DNA of 64,000 nucleotides from an uncultured Shewanella sp. (GCF_947497935.1 NZ_CANMIO010000020.1:19471-83470), one strand, 5' to 3'. Shown: positions 9,252 through 18,154, counted from the stretch's first letter. Notes: generated from the letters alone by a model not told the origin. Program-made: numbers and translations.

Positions 9252-9893
9252 ATGAAGACCCGTGACAGAATCGTACAAGCCAGTTTAGAGCTGTTCAATG
9301 AACATGGCGAAAGAACAATCACAACCAATCATATTGCCGCCCACCTAAATATTAGCCCTGGAAACCTCTATTACCACTTCCGCAATAAAGAAGACATCAT
9401 ACGTTCGATTTTCGGCCTTTATGAGCAACATCTCGAGTCTGGTTTTCAGCCTTATGTCGATAAAGAGGTCGATGTTGATCTATTAGTCGGCTATTTCGAT
9501 GCGATGTTTTATACCCTTTGGCAGTTCCGCTTCATGTATGCCAATCTTGCCGATATTCTCAGCCGCGATGAAACCTTAAAAAACCGCTACCTTAAGGCCC
9601 AACAAGATGTGCTTGAACGCTCAAGCGGCGTACTAGAAAAGTTGACTCAAGATGGCTTCTTAGCAGTTAATCCTGAAGATATTAAACCTCTAGCCGACAC
9701 CATAAAAATGCTAGTCAGCTTTTGGATCAGCTATAAGCTAACGCAAACTCAGTCAAACATCGGCTCAATCACCAAAGAGTCGCTATATGAAGGCCTGTTA
9801 CGGGTAATCATGTTGTTTAAATCCTACGCGACACCGAGTTCACAAGCCACATTTGTGAGACTAGAAGAGCACTACCGCTCACAAATGCAATAA
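9252..9893 (+). CDS. TetR/AcrR-family transcriptional regulator
   Basis: A 213-residue one-domain repressor type. The N-terminal helix-turn-helix spans roughly residues 20-50 (ITTNHIAAHLNISPGNLYYHF), followed by the usual KEDI segment. The C-terminal ligand-binding part is helical with no recognisable ligand signature. The ATG at 9252 has AGGA 6 bases upstream; an ATG 6 bp earlier is also in frame. It is divergent from waaA and co-oriented with kbl, with a 250-bp gap that contains a hairpin (9911-9936) and a 17-bp palindrome (9996-10012) that could be an operator. Target and inducer are unknown. Confidence 0.8.
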   Translation: MKTRDRIVQASLELFNEHGERTITTNHIAAHLNISPGNLYYHFRNKEDIIRSIFGLYEQHLESGFQPYVDKEVDVDLLVGYFDAMFYTLWQFRFMYANLADILSRDETLKNRYLKAQQDVLERSSGVLEKLTQDGFLAVNPEDIKPLADTIKMLVSFWISYKLTQTQSNIGSITKESLYEGLLRVIMLFKSYATPSSQATFVRLEEHYRSQMQ

Positions 9894-9910
9894 CAGCTTC
9901 ATTTAGTCTA

Positions 9911-9936
9911 AGCGCATGAGCAAGCTTTCATGCGCT
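9911..9936 (+). terminator. Hairpin after the TetR gene, no T-run
   Basis: A perfect 9-bp stem AGCGCATGA / TCATGCGCT with an 8-base loop, 18 bp after the stop codon. There is no following T-tract, so it may protect a 3' end or act with Rho rather than as a simple intrinsic terminator. Confidence 0.4.
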
Positions 9937-9995
9937 CACTATAGCGTCTGTTGCCATCACCTTCCTTTATCTCGACTAAAACCTCAGAAGTTAAC

Positions 9996-10012
9996 CATTA
10001 GTTTAACTAATG
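9996..10012. promoter_or_regulatory. 17-bp perfect palindrome upstream of kbl (possible operator)
   Basis: CATTAGTT-T-AACTAATG is a perfect inverted repeat around a central T. It lies 132 bp before the kbl start codon and just after the TetR gene, so it could bind that dimeric regulator or another one. No experimental basis; the palindrome itself is directly seen. Confidence 0.4.
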
Positions 10013-10143
10013 TAAAATCTAGGTATTCCCTAATCTAATTAATCCCGATTTTAGTCTTAAAAAAAGGCTGTAGAGGCGCGCGAATTAGGGTTAAAATGCC
10101 AGCACTCCAATACTCAAAATAATGCTAATTAAGGAGAATAAAG

Positions 10144-11340
10144 GTGCCTAAAACCTCATTCTACGACCAAATAAATCAACAGCTTGACGACGTAAAAGCC
10201 GAAGGCTTGTATAAAAGTGAGCGGGTAATTGTTTCTCCTCAACAAACTGCAATTGAAGTTAATGGCGACCAAGTTATTAATTTTTGTGCCAACAACTACC
10301 TAGGTTTAGCTAACCACCCAGAGCTTATCAAGGCAGCGCAAGCTGGTCTTGATGCCCACGGCTTTGGTATGGCGTCGGTACGTTTTATCTGCGGCACCCA
10401 AGATATCCATAAGCAACTAGAAGCGAGCCTTAGCGAATTTTTAGGCATGGAAGACACTATTCTTTACTCTTCATGCTTCGATGCTAACGCAGGCCTTTTC
10501 GAAACCTTATTAAGCGCAGAAGATGCGATTATCTCTGACGCACTAAACCACGCATCGATTATCGATGGTGTGCGTTTATGTAAGGCTAAGCGCTTCCGTT
10601 ACGCTAACAACGATATGGCTGATCTAGAGGCGCAACTTATTGCCGCTAAAGAAGCGGGGGCTCGTAACATCATGATCGCCACCGATGGCGTGTTCTCAAT
10701 GGACGGCGTTATCGCCAACCTAAAAGGTGTGTGTGATCTTGCTGACAAGTACGGCGCTCTAGTGATGGTCGATGACTCACACGCTGTGGGCTTCGTTGGC
10801 CAAGAAGGTCGTGGTACTCACGAGTATTGCGAAGTGATGGATCGTGTCGATATCATCACTGGCACATTAGGTAAAGCACTGGGTGGTGCATCGGGTGGAT
10901 TCACTTCTGGTAAAAAAGAAGTCATCGACTGGTTACGTCAACGCTCTCGCCCTTACCTATTCTCAAACTCATTAGCTCCATCAATTGTGACGGCATCAAT
11001 CCATGTACTTGAGATGCTCAAGTCCGGCCAAGCACTGCGTGAAGCGGTTTGGGAAAACAGCCGTTACTTCCGTGAAAAGATGTCAGCGGCAGGCTTCACC
11101 CTTGGCGGTGCCGATCATGCAATTATTCCTGTGATGATTGGCGATGCCAAGTTGGCAGGTGATTTTGCTAACCGCCTATTAACTGAAAACATCTATGTCA
11201 TCGGCTTCTCTTTCCCTGTGGTACCAAAAGGCCAAGCGCGTATTCGTACGCAAATGTCTGCAGCCCACACCAAAGAGCAGATCGACAAAGCAATTGAAGC
11301 CTTTACCCGTATCGCTAAAGAGATGGGTATTATCAGCTAA
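10144..11340 (+). CDS. kbl: 2-amino-3-ketobutyrate CoA ligase (glycine C-acetyltransferase)
   Basis: PLP enzyme that splits 2-amino-3-ketobutyrate, the product of Tdh, with CoA into glycine and acetyl-CoA. The 398 residues match the E. coli enzyme in length. Signatures include INFCANNYLGLANHPE, the aspartate segment VMVDDSHAVGF, and the PLP-lysine segment TGTLGKALGG. The start codon is GTG with an AAGGAG ribosome-binding site. It precedes tdh in the same direction, as in many gammaproteobacteria, but here a terminator-like hairpin sits in the gap between the two genes. Confidence 0.96.
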   Translation: MPKTSFYDQINQQLDDVKAEGLYKSERVIVSPQQTAIEVNGDQVINFCANNYLGLANHPELIKAAQAGLDAHGFGMASVRFICGTQDIHKQLEASLSEFLGMEDTILYSSCFDANAGLFETLLSAEDAIISDALNHASIIDGVRLCKAKRFRYANNDMADLEAQLIAAKEAGARNIMIATDGVFSMDGVIANLKGVCDLADKYGALVMVDDSHAVGFVGQEGRGTHEYCEVMDRVDIITGTLGKALGGASGGFTSGKKEVIDWLRQRSRPYLFSNSLAPSIVTASIHVLEMLKSGQALREAVWENSRYFREKMSAAGFTLGGADHAIIPVMIGDAKLAGDFANRLLTENIYVIGFSFPVVPKGQARIRTQMSAAHTKEQIDKAIEAFTRIAKEMGIIS

Positions 11341-11347
11341 AATCAAT

Positions 11348-11371
11348 AAGGGCTAGGTATAGCCCTTTTTT
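11348..11371 (+). terminator. Intrinsic terminator-like hairpin between kbl and tdh
   Basis: Stem AAGGGCTA / TAGCCCTT with a GGTA loop followed by five or six T residues. It sits inside what is normally a kbl-tdh operon and would cut or lower transcription into tdh unless read through. Confidence 0.75.
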
Positions 11372-11418
11372 GCATGACATTAAACAAGCTGCTAAGCCGG
11401 CTTGTAATAGGTTATAAA

Positions 11419-12444
11419 ATGAAAGCACTTAGCAAGCTAAAGCCTGAAGAAGGCATCTGGATGGTTGATGCGCCTAAGCCAGAGGTGGGCCACAACGATC
11501 TACTGATTAAAATTCGTAAGACCGCTATCTGTGGTACTGACGTTCATATCTACAACTGGGACGAGTGGTCACAAAACACCATTCCAGTGCCTATGGTTGT
11601 TGGTCATGAGTATGTTGGCGAAGTCGTGGGTATGGGTCAAGAAGTTCGTGGCTTCACTATTGGTGACCGCGTATCTGGTGAAGGTCATATCACTTGCGGG
11701 CATTGCCGTAACTGTCGTGGCGGACGCACTCACCTATGCCGTAATACCTCTGGCGTCGGGGTAAACCGTGAAGGTGCCTTTGCCGAATACTTAGTTATCC
11801 CTGCATTTAATGCCTTTAAGATCCCAGATGATATCTCTGATGACTTAGCCTCTATTTTCGATCCATTCGGTAACGCGGTGCATACTGCGCTGTCATTTGA
11901 TCTCGTCGGTGAAGACGTTCTGATCACGGGTGCTGGCCCTATAGGTATCATGGCTGCTGCCGTTTGCCGTCATGTTGGCGCACGCCACGTTGTGATTACT
12001 GACGTTAACGAATATCGTCTAGAGCTAGCCGAGAAAATGGGTGCAACTCGCGCTGTTAACGTAGCCAAAGAGAAGCTTGAAGATGTGATGCAAGAACTTG
12101 GTATGACGGAAGGCTTCGATGTGGGGCTAGAGATGTCAGGTGTGCCAAGCGCTTTCCACTCTATGCTCGATACCATGAACCACGGCGGCAAGATTGCTAT
12201 GCTAGGTATTCCTGGTGGCGACATGGCGATCGACTGGAGCAAGGTGATCTTCAAAGGCCTTATCATTAAGGGCATTTACGGTCGTGAGATGTTTGAAACT
12301 TGGTATAAGATGGCAAGCCTTATACAATCGGGGCTAGATATCTCACCAATCATCACTCACCACTATAGTATCGATGAGTTCCAGCAAGGTTTTGACGCAA
12401 TGCGTTCGGGCCAATCAGGTAAAGTTATCTTAAACTGGGATTAG
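11419..12444 (+). CDS. tdh: L-threonine 3-dehydrogenase
   Basis: Zinc- and NAD-dependent oxidation of threonine to 2-amino-3-ketobutyrate, which Kbl then cleaves. The start is the ATG at 11419, giving 341 residues beginning MKALSKLKPEEGIW, closely like E. coli Tdh; an in-frame ATG 45 bp earlier has no family support. Motifs are AICGTDVHIY (catalytic zinc cysteine), GHEYVGEVVG, the structural zinc cysteines in CGHCRNCRGGRTHLC, and the NAD fold ITGAGPIGIMAA. It follows kbl by 78 bp. Confidence 0.97.
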   Translation: MKALSKLKPEEGIWMVDAPKPEVGHNDLLIKIRKTAICGTDVHIYNWDEWSQNTIPVPMVVGHEYVGEVVGMGQEVRGFTIGDRVSGEGHITCGHCRNCRGGRTHLCRNTSGVGVNREGAFAEYLVIPAFNAFKIPDDISDDLASIFDPFGNAVHTALSFDLVGEDVLITGAGPIGIMAAAVCRHVGARHVVITDVNEYRLELAEKMGATRAVNVAKEKLEDVMQELGMTEGFDVGLEMSGVPSAFHSMLDTMNHGGKIAMLGIPGGDMAIDWSKVIFKGLIIKGIYGREMFETWYKMASLIQSGLDISPIITHHYSIDEFQQGFDAMRSGQSGKVILNWD

Positions 12445-12490
12445 ATTGTAGCCACTGTGTTTTAGCAGTGACTATTGGCTCCTAAGAGCG

Positions 12491-12523
12491 GCTGTAATAC
12501 ATCAATCTTTGGTATTGCAGCCA
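12491..12523. repeat. Imperfect inverted repeat after tdh
   Basis: GGCTG-T-AATAC and GTATT-G-CAGCC are separated by an 11-base loop. No T-run follows, so it is a weak terminator at best, or a structured leader of glpE. Confidence 0.35.
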
Positions 12524-12556
12524 CAATCTCCCCTTATCAAATAATACAGGTTTCCT

Positions 12557-12865
12557 ATGTCAGCGTTTCAACACCTTAGTGTTAATCAACTTATCCAGAT
12601 GCAAGCAGAGTCAGCAGAACTGCAAATTATTGATATCAGAGATGCGGCAAGCTTTGAAGCGGGCCATATCGACGGCGCCTTTAATCTAAACAATGAAAAC
12701 TTAGCTCACTATATTAGCGACGCCGATATGGATTTACCATTGATCGTAGTTTGCTATCATGGGATAAGCAGCCAAAGTGCGGCCACCTATCTCAATGAGC
12801 AAGGCTTTGATGACGTCTACAGTTTAGACGGTGGATACAGCGCTTGGCACCAAGCAAACCTTTAA
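12557..12865 (+). CDS. glpE: Thiosulfate sulfurtransferase (single-domain rhodanese)
   Basis: A 102-residue rhodanese domain that moves sulfane sulfur from thiosulfate to cyanide or thiol acceptors in the cytoplasm. The persulfide-forming cysteine is in VVCYHGISSQSAA, and the domain end is DGGYSAWHQ. Length and sequence match GlpE. It is 20 bp before glpG, the same pairing as in E. coli, where these genes lie beside glpR/glpD; those partners are not found here. Confidence 0.93.
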   Translation: MSAFQHLSVNQLIQMQAESAELQIIDIRDAASFEAGHIDGAFNLNNENLAHYISDADMDLPLIVVCYHGISSQSAATYLNEQGFDDVYSLDGGYSAWHQANL

Positions 12866-12885
12866 ACTAGTGTGAGGGTAATCGA

Positions 12886-13725
12886 ATGATTGAGATTGGC
12901 AGGCTCCCCAATAGCCGAGCAGCGCAGGCTCTCATTGACTACCTTAAAGGGCTACACATAGACTGTGAACTGGTGCCAACCGAGCAAGGTGTAGCTGTTA
13001 TGATCCATGATCAGCATCACTTCGACAGAGCCCACCGCGAATTCCAAGCCTTTATTCATAACCCTTATGATGAAAAGTATCTCGCAGCATCTTGGGAGAA
13101 TGGTAATACTCAAACCAAACTCGATTATGGTAACCCGAGTCTACAATTGGTCAGCCAGTTTATAACGGGGGCAGGTCCGCTTACCCTGTTAGTATTCTTC
13201 ACCTGCGCTGCTATCTACGCAGCGATGAATCTTGGCTTTGCGAACCCGATCTTCGAGCACCTGTCTTTTTTTGGTGCTACGTCCTCTGCCACACTGAGTG
13301 AATTCTGGCGGATATTTACTCCTAGCCTGCTGCACTTTTCAGCCATGCACATCATCTTTAACTTACTCTGGTGGTGGTATCTAGGCGGTAAAATTGAGAA
13401 TAAACTCGGCTTTACGCCACTATTTATCTTGTTAATCGTTGGCGGTACGCTACCCAATATCTTGCAGTACTACATGGCGGGGCCTGGCTTTGGTGGTCTA
13501 TCTGGCGTGGTCTATGCGGTTGTGGGTTATACATGGATCATGGGCGTAAAACGGCCCGAATCTGGCATCGGCCTGCCACCAGCCTATATCGGCTTTATGC
13601 TTTTATGGTTAGTCTTTGGTTTCACCGATATGTTTGGCTTATCTATCGCTAACGGAGCTCACCTTGGTGGTTTACTCGTTGGGGTTATCCAAGGCTTTAT
13701 CGACAGTAAAACTCGTAAGCTTTAG
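12886..13725 (+). CDS. glpG: Rhomboid intramembrane serine protease
   Basis: Cleaves transmembrane substrates within the inner membrane. The 279-residue protein has the GlpG layout: an N-terminal cytoplasmic domain of about 90 residues and six predicted membrane segments. The catalytic dyad is visible as Ser206 in GGLSGVVYA and His259 in ANGAHLGGL, close to Ser201/His254 of E. coli. The WWWYLGGKIE segment after the first loop is also typical. It is probably co-transcribed with glpE. Confidence 0.95.
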   Translation: MIEIGRLPNSRAAQALIDYLKGLHIDCELVPTEQGVAVMIHDQHHFDRAHREFQAFIHNPYDEKYLAASWENGNTQTKLDYGNPSLQLVSQFITGAGPLTLLVFFTCAAIYAAMNLGFANPIFEHLSFFGATSSATLSEFWRIFTPSLLHFSAMHIIFNLLWWWYLGGKIENKLGFTPLFILLIVGGTLPNILQYYMAGPGFGGLSGVVYAVVGYTWIMGVKRPESGIGLPPAYIGFMLLWLVFGFTDMFGLSIANGAHLGGLLVGVIQGFIDSKTRKL

Positions 13726-13838
13726 CTGCTCACTCTAATATCCATACCAAGGATAACTAGGCTTATCTGTTCAGCACTTTTAGTATAAGTCCCATAATAA
13801 GCCCGCTCTCTGCAGGCTCACAATAAATGGAATAACGA

Positions 13839-14492
13839 TTACGCCATCTCTAACACTTTACTGACTAGCTTACTAATCCCTGAATGTGCTTCTACAATGT
13901 TATCCGCCAGCATATAGGCTGGCGTGCTCACCACTTTATGCTGTTCATCGACCATAATATCGTGAACAGAGACCGCGTGATGCTGGCCACCTTGCAACTC
14001 AAAGGCCGCTGCAGTGCCTTCATCAGCTCCTATCGTGCCGCTAACGCCCTGACCATAAAGCTTAGGGATCATAATCGGCGAAATACAGATAAAGCCTACT
14101 GGCTTATGGGTGCTGGCAAACTGTGAAATAAAGCGCTCAACACTGGGTTCGACCGAATGTTCAGCGCCTGCCACCGCAAAGTCACATAAATTTTTAGCAG
14201 CGCCAAAGCCGCCAGGGATCACTAAAGCATCAAAATCGGCAATATTCAGTTCATCAACGGCTTTAACTTCACCACGAGCAATTCTTGCTGATTCAACCAA
14301 TACATTGCGGATTTCGTTCTCCGCAACCTCGCCAGTTAAATGGTTTACGACATGGTATTGAGGGATATTTGGCGCGAAACATTGGTAACTAGCACCGGCT
14401 TTAGTGATCTCCAGTAGCGCTAAAACCGACTCATGTAACTCGGTACCATCATAAACACCGCTACCACTCAAAAGAACTGCTACTTTTTTCAT
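13839..14492 (-). CDS. elbB: Glyoxalase ElbB (DJ-1/PfpI superfamily)
   Basis: A 217-residue class I amidotransferase-like protein of the ElbB/YhbL family, originally linked to isoprenoid synthesis and shown in E. coli to have glyoxalase activity. It starts MKKVAVLLSGSGVYDGTE and has the nucleophile-elbow cysteine in KPVGFICISP plus PGGFGAAKNL. Single gene, opposite to polA and convergent with glpG. The physiological role is uncertain in the family as a whole. Confidence 0.9.
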   Translation of the reverse strand: MKKVAVLLSGSGVYDGTELHESVLALLEITKAGASYQCFAPNIPQYHVVNHLTGEVAENEIRNVLVESARIARGEVKAVDELNIADFDALVIPGGFGAAKNLCDFAVAGAEHSVEPSVERFISQFASTHKPVGFICISPIMIPKLYGQGVSGTIGADEGTAAAFELQGGQHHAVSVHDIMVDEQHKVVSTPAYMLADNIVEAHSGISKLVSKVLEMA

Positions 14493-14879
14493 TAAAAAGC
14501 CTCTTTATATATCATATTGTTTTAACAAAATCGTAATAAACTGCTTGATCAGATTATTTATCATGCTAAGTTAGGTCAACACTTTATCAAGTGACCAATA
14601 TTTAACCAAGGAATGGATTTGAAATACGCATAAAAATAAAAAGTCCACATAATTAATTCAAATAGCAAAAATAAAACTCACTTCACACATTTAATTTTAT
14701 TAGCTATTTATCAAAGACTTAGCCTGTCGCGCATTTATTCCTCTTTTTTATCAAGATCGAGTTACCCTGTTCCATTCACAGAGTTATCCACAACCTGTAT
14801 CTTATTTTTACGTGGCCGAAATTGCCCTAATATGGCATGCTAGCGCCATCATCGAATACCGATAAACGAATACTAAACT
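14493..14879. other. Divergent AT-rich intergenic region between elbB and polA
   Basis: 387 bp without a plausible gene. It carries the polA promoter region and a consensus DnaA box (14784-14792), and must hold the elbB promoter on the other strand. I see no tRNA, terminator or repeat in it. Confidence 0.6.
14784..14792 (+). promoter_or_regulatory. Consensus DnaA box upstream of polA
   Basis: TTATCCACA is an exact match to the strict DnaA box. It lies 88 bp before the polA start codon. DnaA-dependent stimulation of polA has been reported for E. coli, so a conserved control is plausible. Only one exact box is seen, so this is not an origin. Confidence 0.65.
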
Positions 14880-17639
14880 ATGCCAAAAATTGCCGACAAC
14901 CCCTTAATTCTTGTGGATGGTTCTTCATACCTTTACCGCGCTTACTATGCACCACCTCACCTAACGAATTCTAAGGGAGAAGCAACCGGTGCCGTCTACG
15001 GCGTGATCAATATGCTTCGCAGCTTGCTTAACCAATATAAGCCATCACAAATGGCTGTTGTGTTTGATGCAAAAGGCAAAACATTCCGCAACGATATGTA
15101 TTCAGAATACAAGGCACATCGTCCAGCTATGCCAGATGATTTGCGTACGCAAATTGAGCCGCTACACCGAATCATTAAGGCGCTCGGTTTACCGCTGGTG
15201 TGCATTCCAGGTGTCGAAGCCGATGACGTAATTGGCACTATCGCCACTCAAGCTAGTAAAGAAGGCCGCGCGGTTCTTATCAGTACTGGCGATAAAGACA
15301 TGGCGCAATTGGTTGATGACAATGTCACGCTAATCAACACCATGACTAACACCATCATGGGGCCTGCAGAGGTCACCGAAAAGTTTGGCGTGGGCCCAGA
15401 ATTAATCATCGATCTGCTAGCCTTGCAGGGTGATAAAGCCGATAACATTCCAGGCTTACCTGGAGTAGGAGAAAAAACGGCACTAGCCATGCTAATTGGT
15501 GTAGGTGGTGTTGAACAGATCCTCGCGGCGCCTGAGAAAATGCCTGAGCTCGGATTCCGAGGCTCTAAGACCATGCCAGCTAAAATTATTGAACACTCTG
15601 ACATGCTCAAGTTAAGTTATGATTTAGCAACCATCAAGTTAGACGTGGAGCTTGAGCAAGATTGGCACCAGCTATCTATCTTACCTGCAGATAAAGATGA
15701 GCTAGTTAAGTGTTATGGCGAAATGGAGTTTAAGCGCTGGCTAGCGGAAGTGCTCGACAACAAGGGCGATCAAGCCGCTGCAACCACTGAATCAGAAGAT
15801 GACGCGCCGGTAGCAAAGCTAGATATCGAAGTTGAATACGATACTATTCTGACCCTAGAGCAACTCGATAGCTGGATTGAAAAATTAACTGCTGCCGAGC
15901 TTATCGCCATCGACACCGAAACCACTAGCCTCAACTATATGGAAGCTAAGCTAGTCGGGATCTCTTTTGCAGTTGAAGCTGGCAAAGCCGCTTATCTACC
16001 TATCGCTCATGACTATGTCGGTGCACCAGAGCAACTAGATAAAGCCATTGTATTTGAAAAGCTACAACCACTACTAGAAGATGAGGCCGTTAAAAAAGTT
16101 GGCCAAAACCTCAAGTACGACATCAGTATTTTTGCGAATGCTGGTATTACTCTACGTGGCGTACAATTTGACACCATGCTTGAGTCTTACGTATTTAACT
16201 CGGTCGCTTCAAAGCACAACATGGACGATTTAGCGCTTAAGTACCTAGGCCACAAGAACATTAGTTTCGAAGAAATTGCAGGAAAAGGGGCTAAACAGCT
16301 CACCTTTAACCAAATTCCACTCGACACTGCAGCCCCTTATGCCGCAGAAGATGCAGATATTACTCTACGTTTACATCAGCACCTTTGGGGACGACTAGAA
16401 AAGCACACTGAGCTTGCTAGTGTATTTACAGATATTGAATTACCACTGGTCAACATTCTGTCTGATATTGAGCGCCAAGGCGTTTTAATCGATAGCATGT
16501 TGCTTGGTCAGCAGAGTGAAGAACTCGCGCGCAAGATTGATGAGCTAGAACATAAAGCCCATGAGATTGCTGAGCAACCTTTCAACCTTAGCTCACCAAA
16601 GCAACTGCAAGAACTGTTTTTTGAAAAGCTCGGCTACCCAGTTATCAAGAAAACACCAAAAGGCGCACCATCGACGGCAGAAGAAGTGCTAGTAGAGCTA
16701 GCATTGGATTACCCACTGCCTAAGATCATCTTAGAGCATCGTAGTCTCGCTAAGCTAAAAAGCACCTATACCGACAAACTCCCATTAATGGTTAATGCTC
16801 TAACAGGCCGTGTTCACACTAGCTATCATCAAGCGAATGCCGCTACAGGACGTTTATCATCAAGCGAGCCTAACCTACAGAATATTCCAATTCGCACCGA
16901 AGAAGGCCGCCGTATTCGTCACGCGTTTATCGCACCAGAGGGTAAAAAAATCCTCGCAGCCGATTACTCGCAAATCGAATTAAGAATTATGGCGCACCTT
17001 TCACAAGATAAGGGCTTACTGACCGCCTTTGCCGAAGGAAAAGATATTCATAAAGCGACTGCAGCAGAAGTCTTCGATGTCGACTTTAGTGAAGTCACCT
17101 CAGATCAACGTCGCCGTGCGAAAGCGGTTAACTTCGGCTTAATCTACGGTATGTCAGCATTTGGTCTAGCCAAGCAGCTAGATATCCCAAGAGCCGAAGC
17201 ACAAAGCTATATCGATACTTACTTTAAGCGCTACCCTGGTGTGCTTAAGTATATGGAAGAGACTCGTGCGATTGCCGCCGATCTTGGTTATGTATCGACG
17301 CTATTTGGTCGCCGTCTCTACTTACCAGCGATTAAAGACAGAAACGCGATGCGCCGTCAGGCTGCTGAGCGCGCTGCGATTAACGCGCCGATGCAAGGTA
17401 CGGCAGCAGATATCATCAAGAAGGCGATGATCAATATCGCACAGTGGATTGAAACTGAAACCGACGGCGAAATCATCATGATTATGCAGGTACACGATGA
17501 ATTGGTGTTTGAAGTCGACGAAGCCAAGGCTGAGCAGTTACAAGCTAAGGTGTGCGAGTTAATGGCCGCGGCGGCAAAACTCGATGTAGAACTGCTGGCA
17601 GAAGCTGGACTGGGTGACAACTGGGAACAAGCTCACTAG
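14880..17639 (+). CDS. polA: DNA polymerase I
   Basis: Repairs DNA and removes Okazaki primers. All three domains are present in 919 residues: a 5' nuclease (start LVDGSSYLYRAY, metal-site aspartates in VEADDVIGT and STGDKDMAQL, helix-hairpin-helix IPGLPGVGEKTA), a 3'-5' proofreading domain that looks active (Asp345 and Glu347 in AIDTETTSL, GQNLKYDISIF, YAAEDADITL), and the family A polymerase (ADYSQIELRIMAHLS, KAVNFGLIYGMSAFGLA, MQVHDELVFEV). It is followed by a strong terminator and Spot 42, as in E. coli. Confidence 0.98.
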   Translation: MPKIADNPLILVDGSSYLYRAYYAPPHLTNSKGEATGAVYGVINMLRSLLNQYKPSQMAVVFDAKGKTFRNDMYSEYKAHRPAMPDDLRTQIEPLHRIIKALGLPLVCIPGVEADDVIGTIATQASKEGRAVLISTGDKDMAQLVDDNVTLINTMTNTIMGPAEVTEKFGVGPELIIDLLALQGDKADNIPGLPGVGEKTALAMLIGVGGVEQILAAPEKMPELGFRGSKTMPAKIIEHSDMLKLSYDLATIKLDVELEQDWHQLSILPADKDELVKCYGEMEFKRWLAEVLDNKGDQAAATTESEDDAPVAKLDIEVEYDTILTLEQLDSWIEKLTAAELIAIDTETTSLNYMEAKLVGISFAVEAGKAAYLPIAHDYVGAPEQLDKAIVFEKLQPLLEDEAVKKVGQNLKYDISIFANAGITLRGVQFDTMLESYVFNSVASKHNMDDLALKYLGHKNISFEEIAGKGAKQLTFNQIPLDTAAPYAAEDADITLRLHQHLWGRLEKHTELASVFTDIELPLVNILSDIERQGVLIDSMLLGQQSEELARKIDELEHKAHEIAEQPFNLSSPKQLQELFFEKLGYPVIKKTPKGAPSTAEEVLVELALDYPLPKIILEHRSLAKLKSTYTDKLPLMVNALTGRVHTSYHQANAATGRLSSSEPNLQNIPIRTEEGRRIRHAFIAPEGKKILAADYSQIELRIMAHLSQDKGLLTAFAEGKDIHKATAAEVFDVDFSEVTSDQRRRAKAVNFGLIYGMSAFGLAKQLDIPRAEAQSYIDTYFKRYPGVLKYMEETRAIAADLGYVSTLFGRRLYLPAIKDRNAMRRQAAERAAINAPMQGTAADIIKKAMINIAQWIETETDGEIIMIMQVHDELVFEVDEAKAEQLQAKVCELMAAAAKLDVELLAEAGLGDNWEQAH

Positions 17640-17652
17640 TTTATCTCAACTT

Positions 17653-17680
17653 AAAAAGGGCGCTAATTAGCGCCCTTTTT
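17653..17680 (+). terminator. polA intrinsic terminator
   Basis: A perfect palindrome AAAAAGGGCGCT-AATT-AGCGCCCTTTTT, 13 bp after the stop codon. Confidence 0.95.
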
Positions 17681-17902
17681 ATTGCCACTAAACTATAACG
17701 ATCCATCTCAACTAATCGCTCTGCAAACGCTTCAATTAGCTTACCGTATAAATAAGCCCCTACCGCGTCCATTCGCAAAAAAGTAAATAACGACAAAACA
17801 CCACACTGAGACCAAAAGCGGATATCGCAATATAAATAATTGATATGCAGCTGTTAAACTGAAACTTTGCGATCAAAGGGTGTATTTTTATTGAGCACAC
17901 TT

Positions 17903-17918
17903 TGGGATATCCATCACA
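17903..17918 (+). promoter_or_regulatory. Near-consensus CRP site upstream of Spot 42
   Basis: TGGGA-TATCCA-TCACA matches TGTGA-N6-TCACA in 9 of 10 positions. Its centre is about 71.5 bp before the expected Spot 42 start. In E. coli CRP-cAMP represses spf; here the distance fits a class I activator position as well as repression, so the sign of control is open. Confidence 0.6.
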
Positions 17919-17945
17919 TTATTGTTTGTTTTTTACAAAAACAGT

Positions 17946-17974
17946 TTTTCATATAACGGTTAATGGAGTAATAT
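17946..17974 (+). promoter_or_regulatory. Spot 42 sigma-70 promoter
   Basis: TTTTCA (-35) and TAATAT (-10) are 17 bp apart, with the expected first base of Spot 42 (17982) 7 bp after the -10. Confidence 0.65.
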
Positions 17975-17981
17975 TCTCTGC

Positions 17982-18098
17982 GTAGGGTACAGAGGTTAAG
18001 ATGTTCTATCTTTCAGACCTTTTTTTACGTTTGCTACTCTGTAGTAAATGGCCAAATTATGGCGCCCCAGCAAATCTAATTTGCTGGGGCTTTTTTTC
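17982..18098 (+). ncRNA. spf: Spot 42 small regulatory RNA
   Basis: An Hfq-dependent trans-acting RNA that in E. coli reshapes central and secondary carbon metabolism. The first ~45 bases are almost identical to E. coli Spot 42: GTAGGGTACAGAGG at the start, then AAGATGTTCTATCTTTCAGACC. The 3' end is a terminator with the CCCCAGCAAAT / TTGCTGGGG stem and a T-run, replacing the E. coli CCCCAGTC stem. The middle third differs. It lies between polA and engB, the conserved position. Start inferred from the E. coli homologue and the -10 box. Confidence 0.95.
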
Positions 18099-18125
18099 GT
18101 CTGAAATATTTTTTAGAGTAATTAC

Positions 18126-18154
18126 TTTAAATTGAACAAAATTCGAGTTATGCT
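18126..18154 (+). promoter_or_regulatory. Candidate promoter of a second sRNA downstream of spf
   Basis: TTTAAA and TATGCT, each matching the sigma-70 boxes in 4 of 6 positions, are separated by exactly 17 bp. Predicted start is about 18161. Confidence 0.35.

Noticed and set aside
14784..14792. Replication origin
   Set aside because: Only one DnaA box, no box cluster, AT-rich 13-mers or dnaA/dnaN/gidA neighbours.
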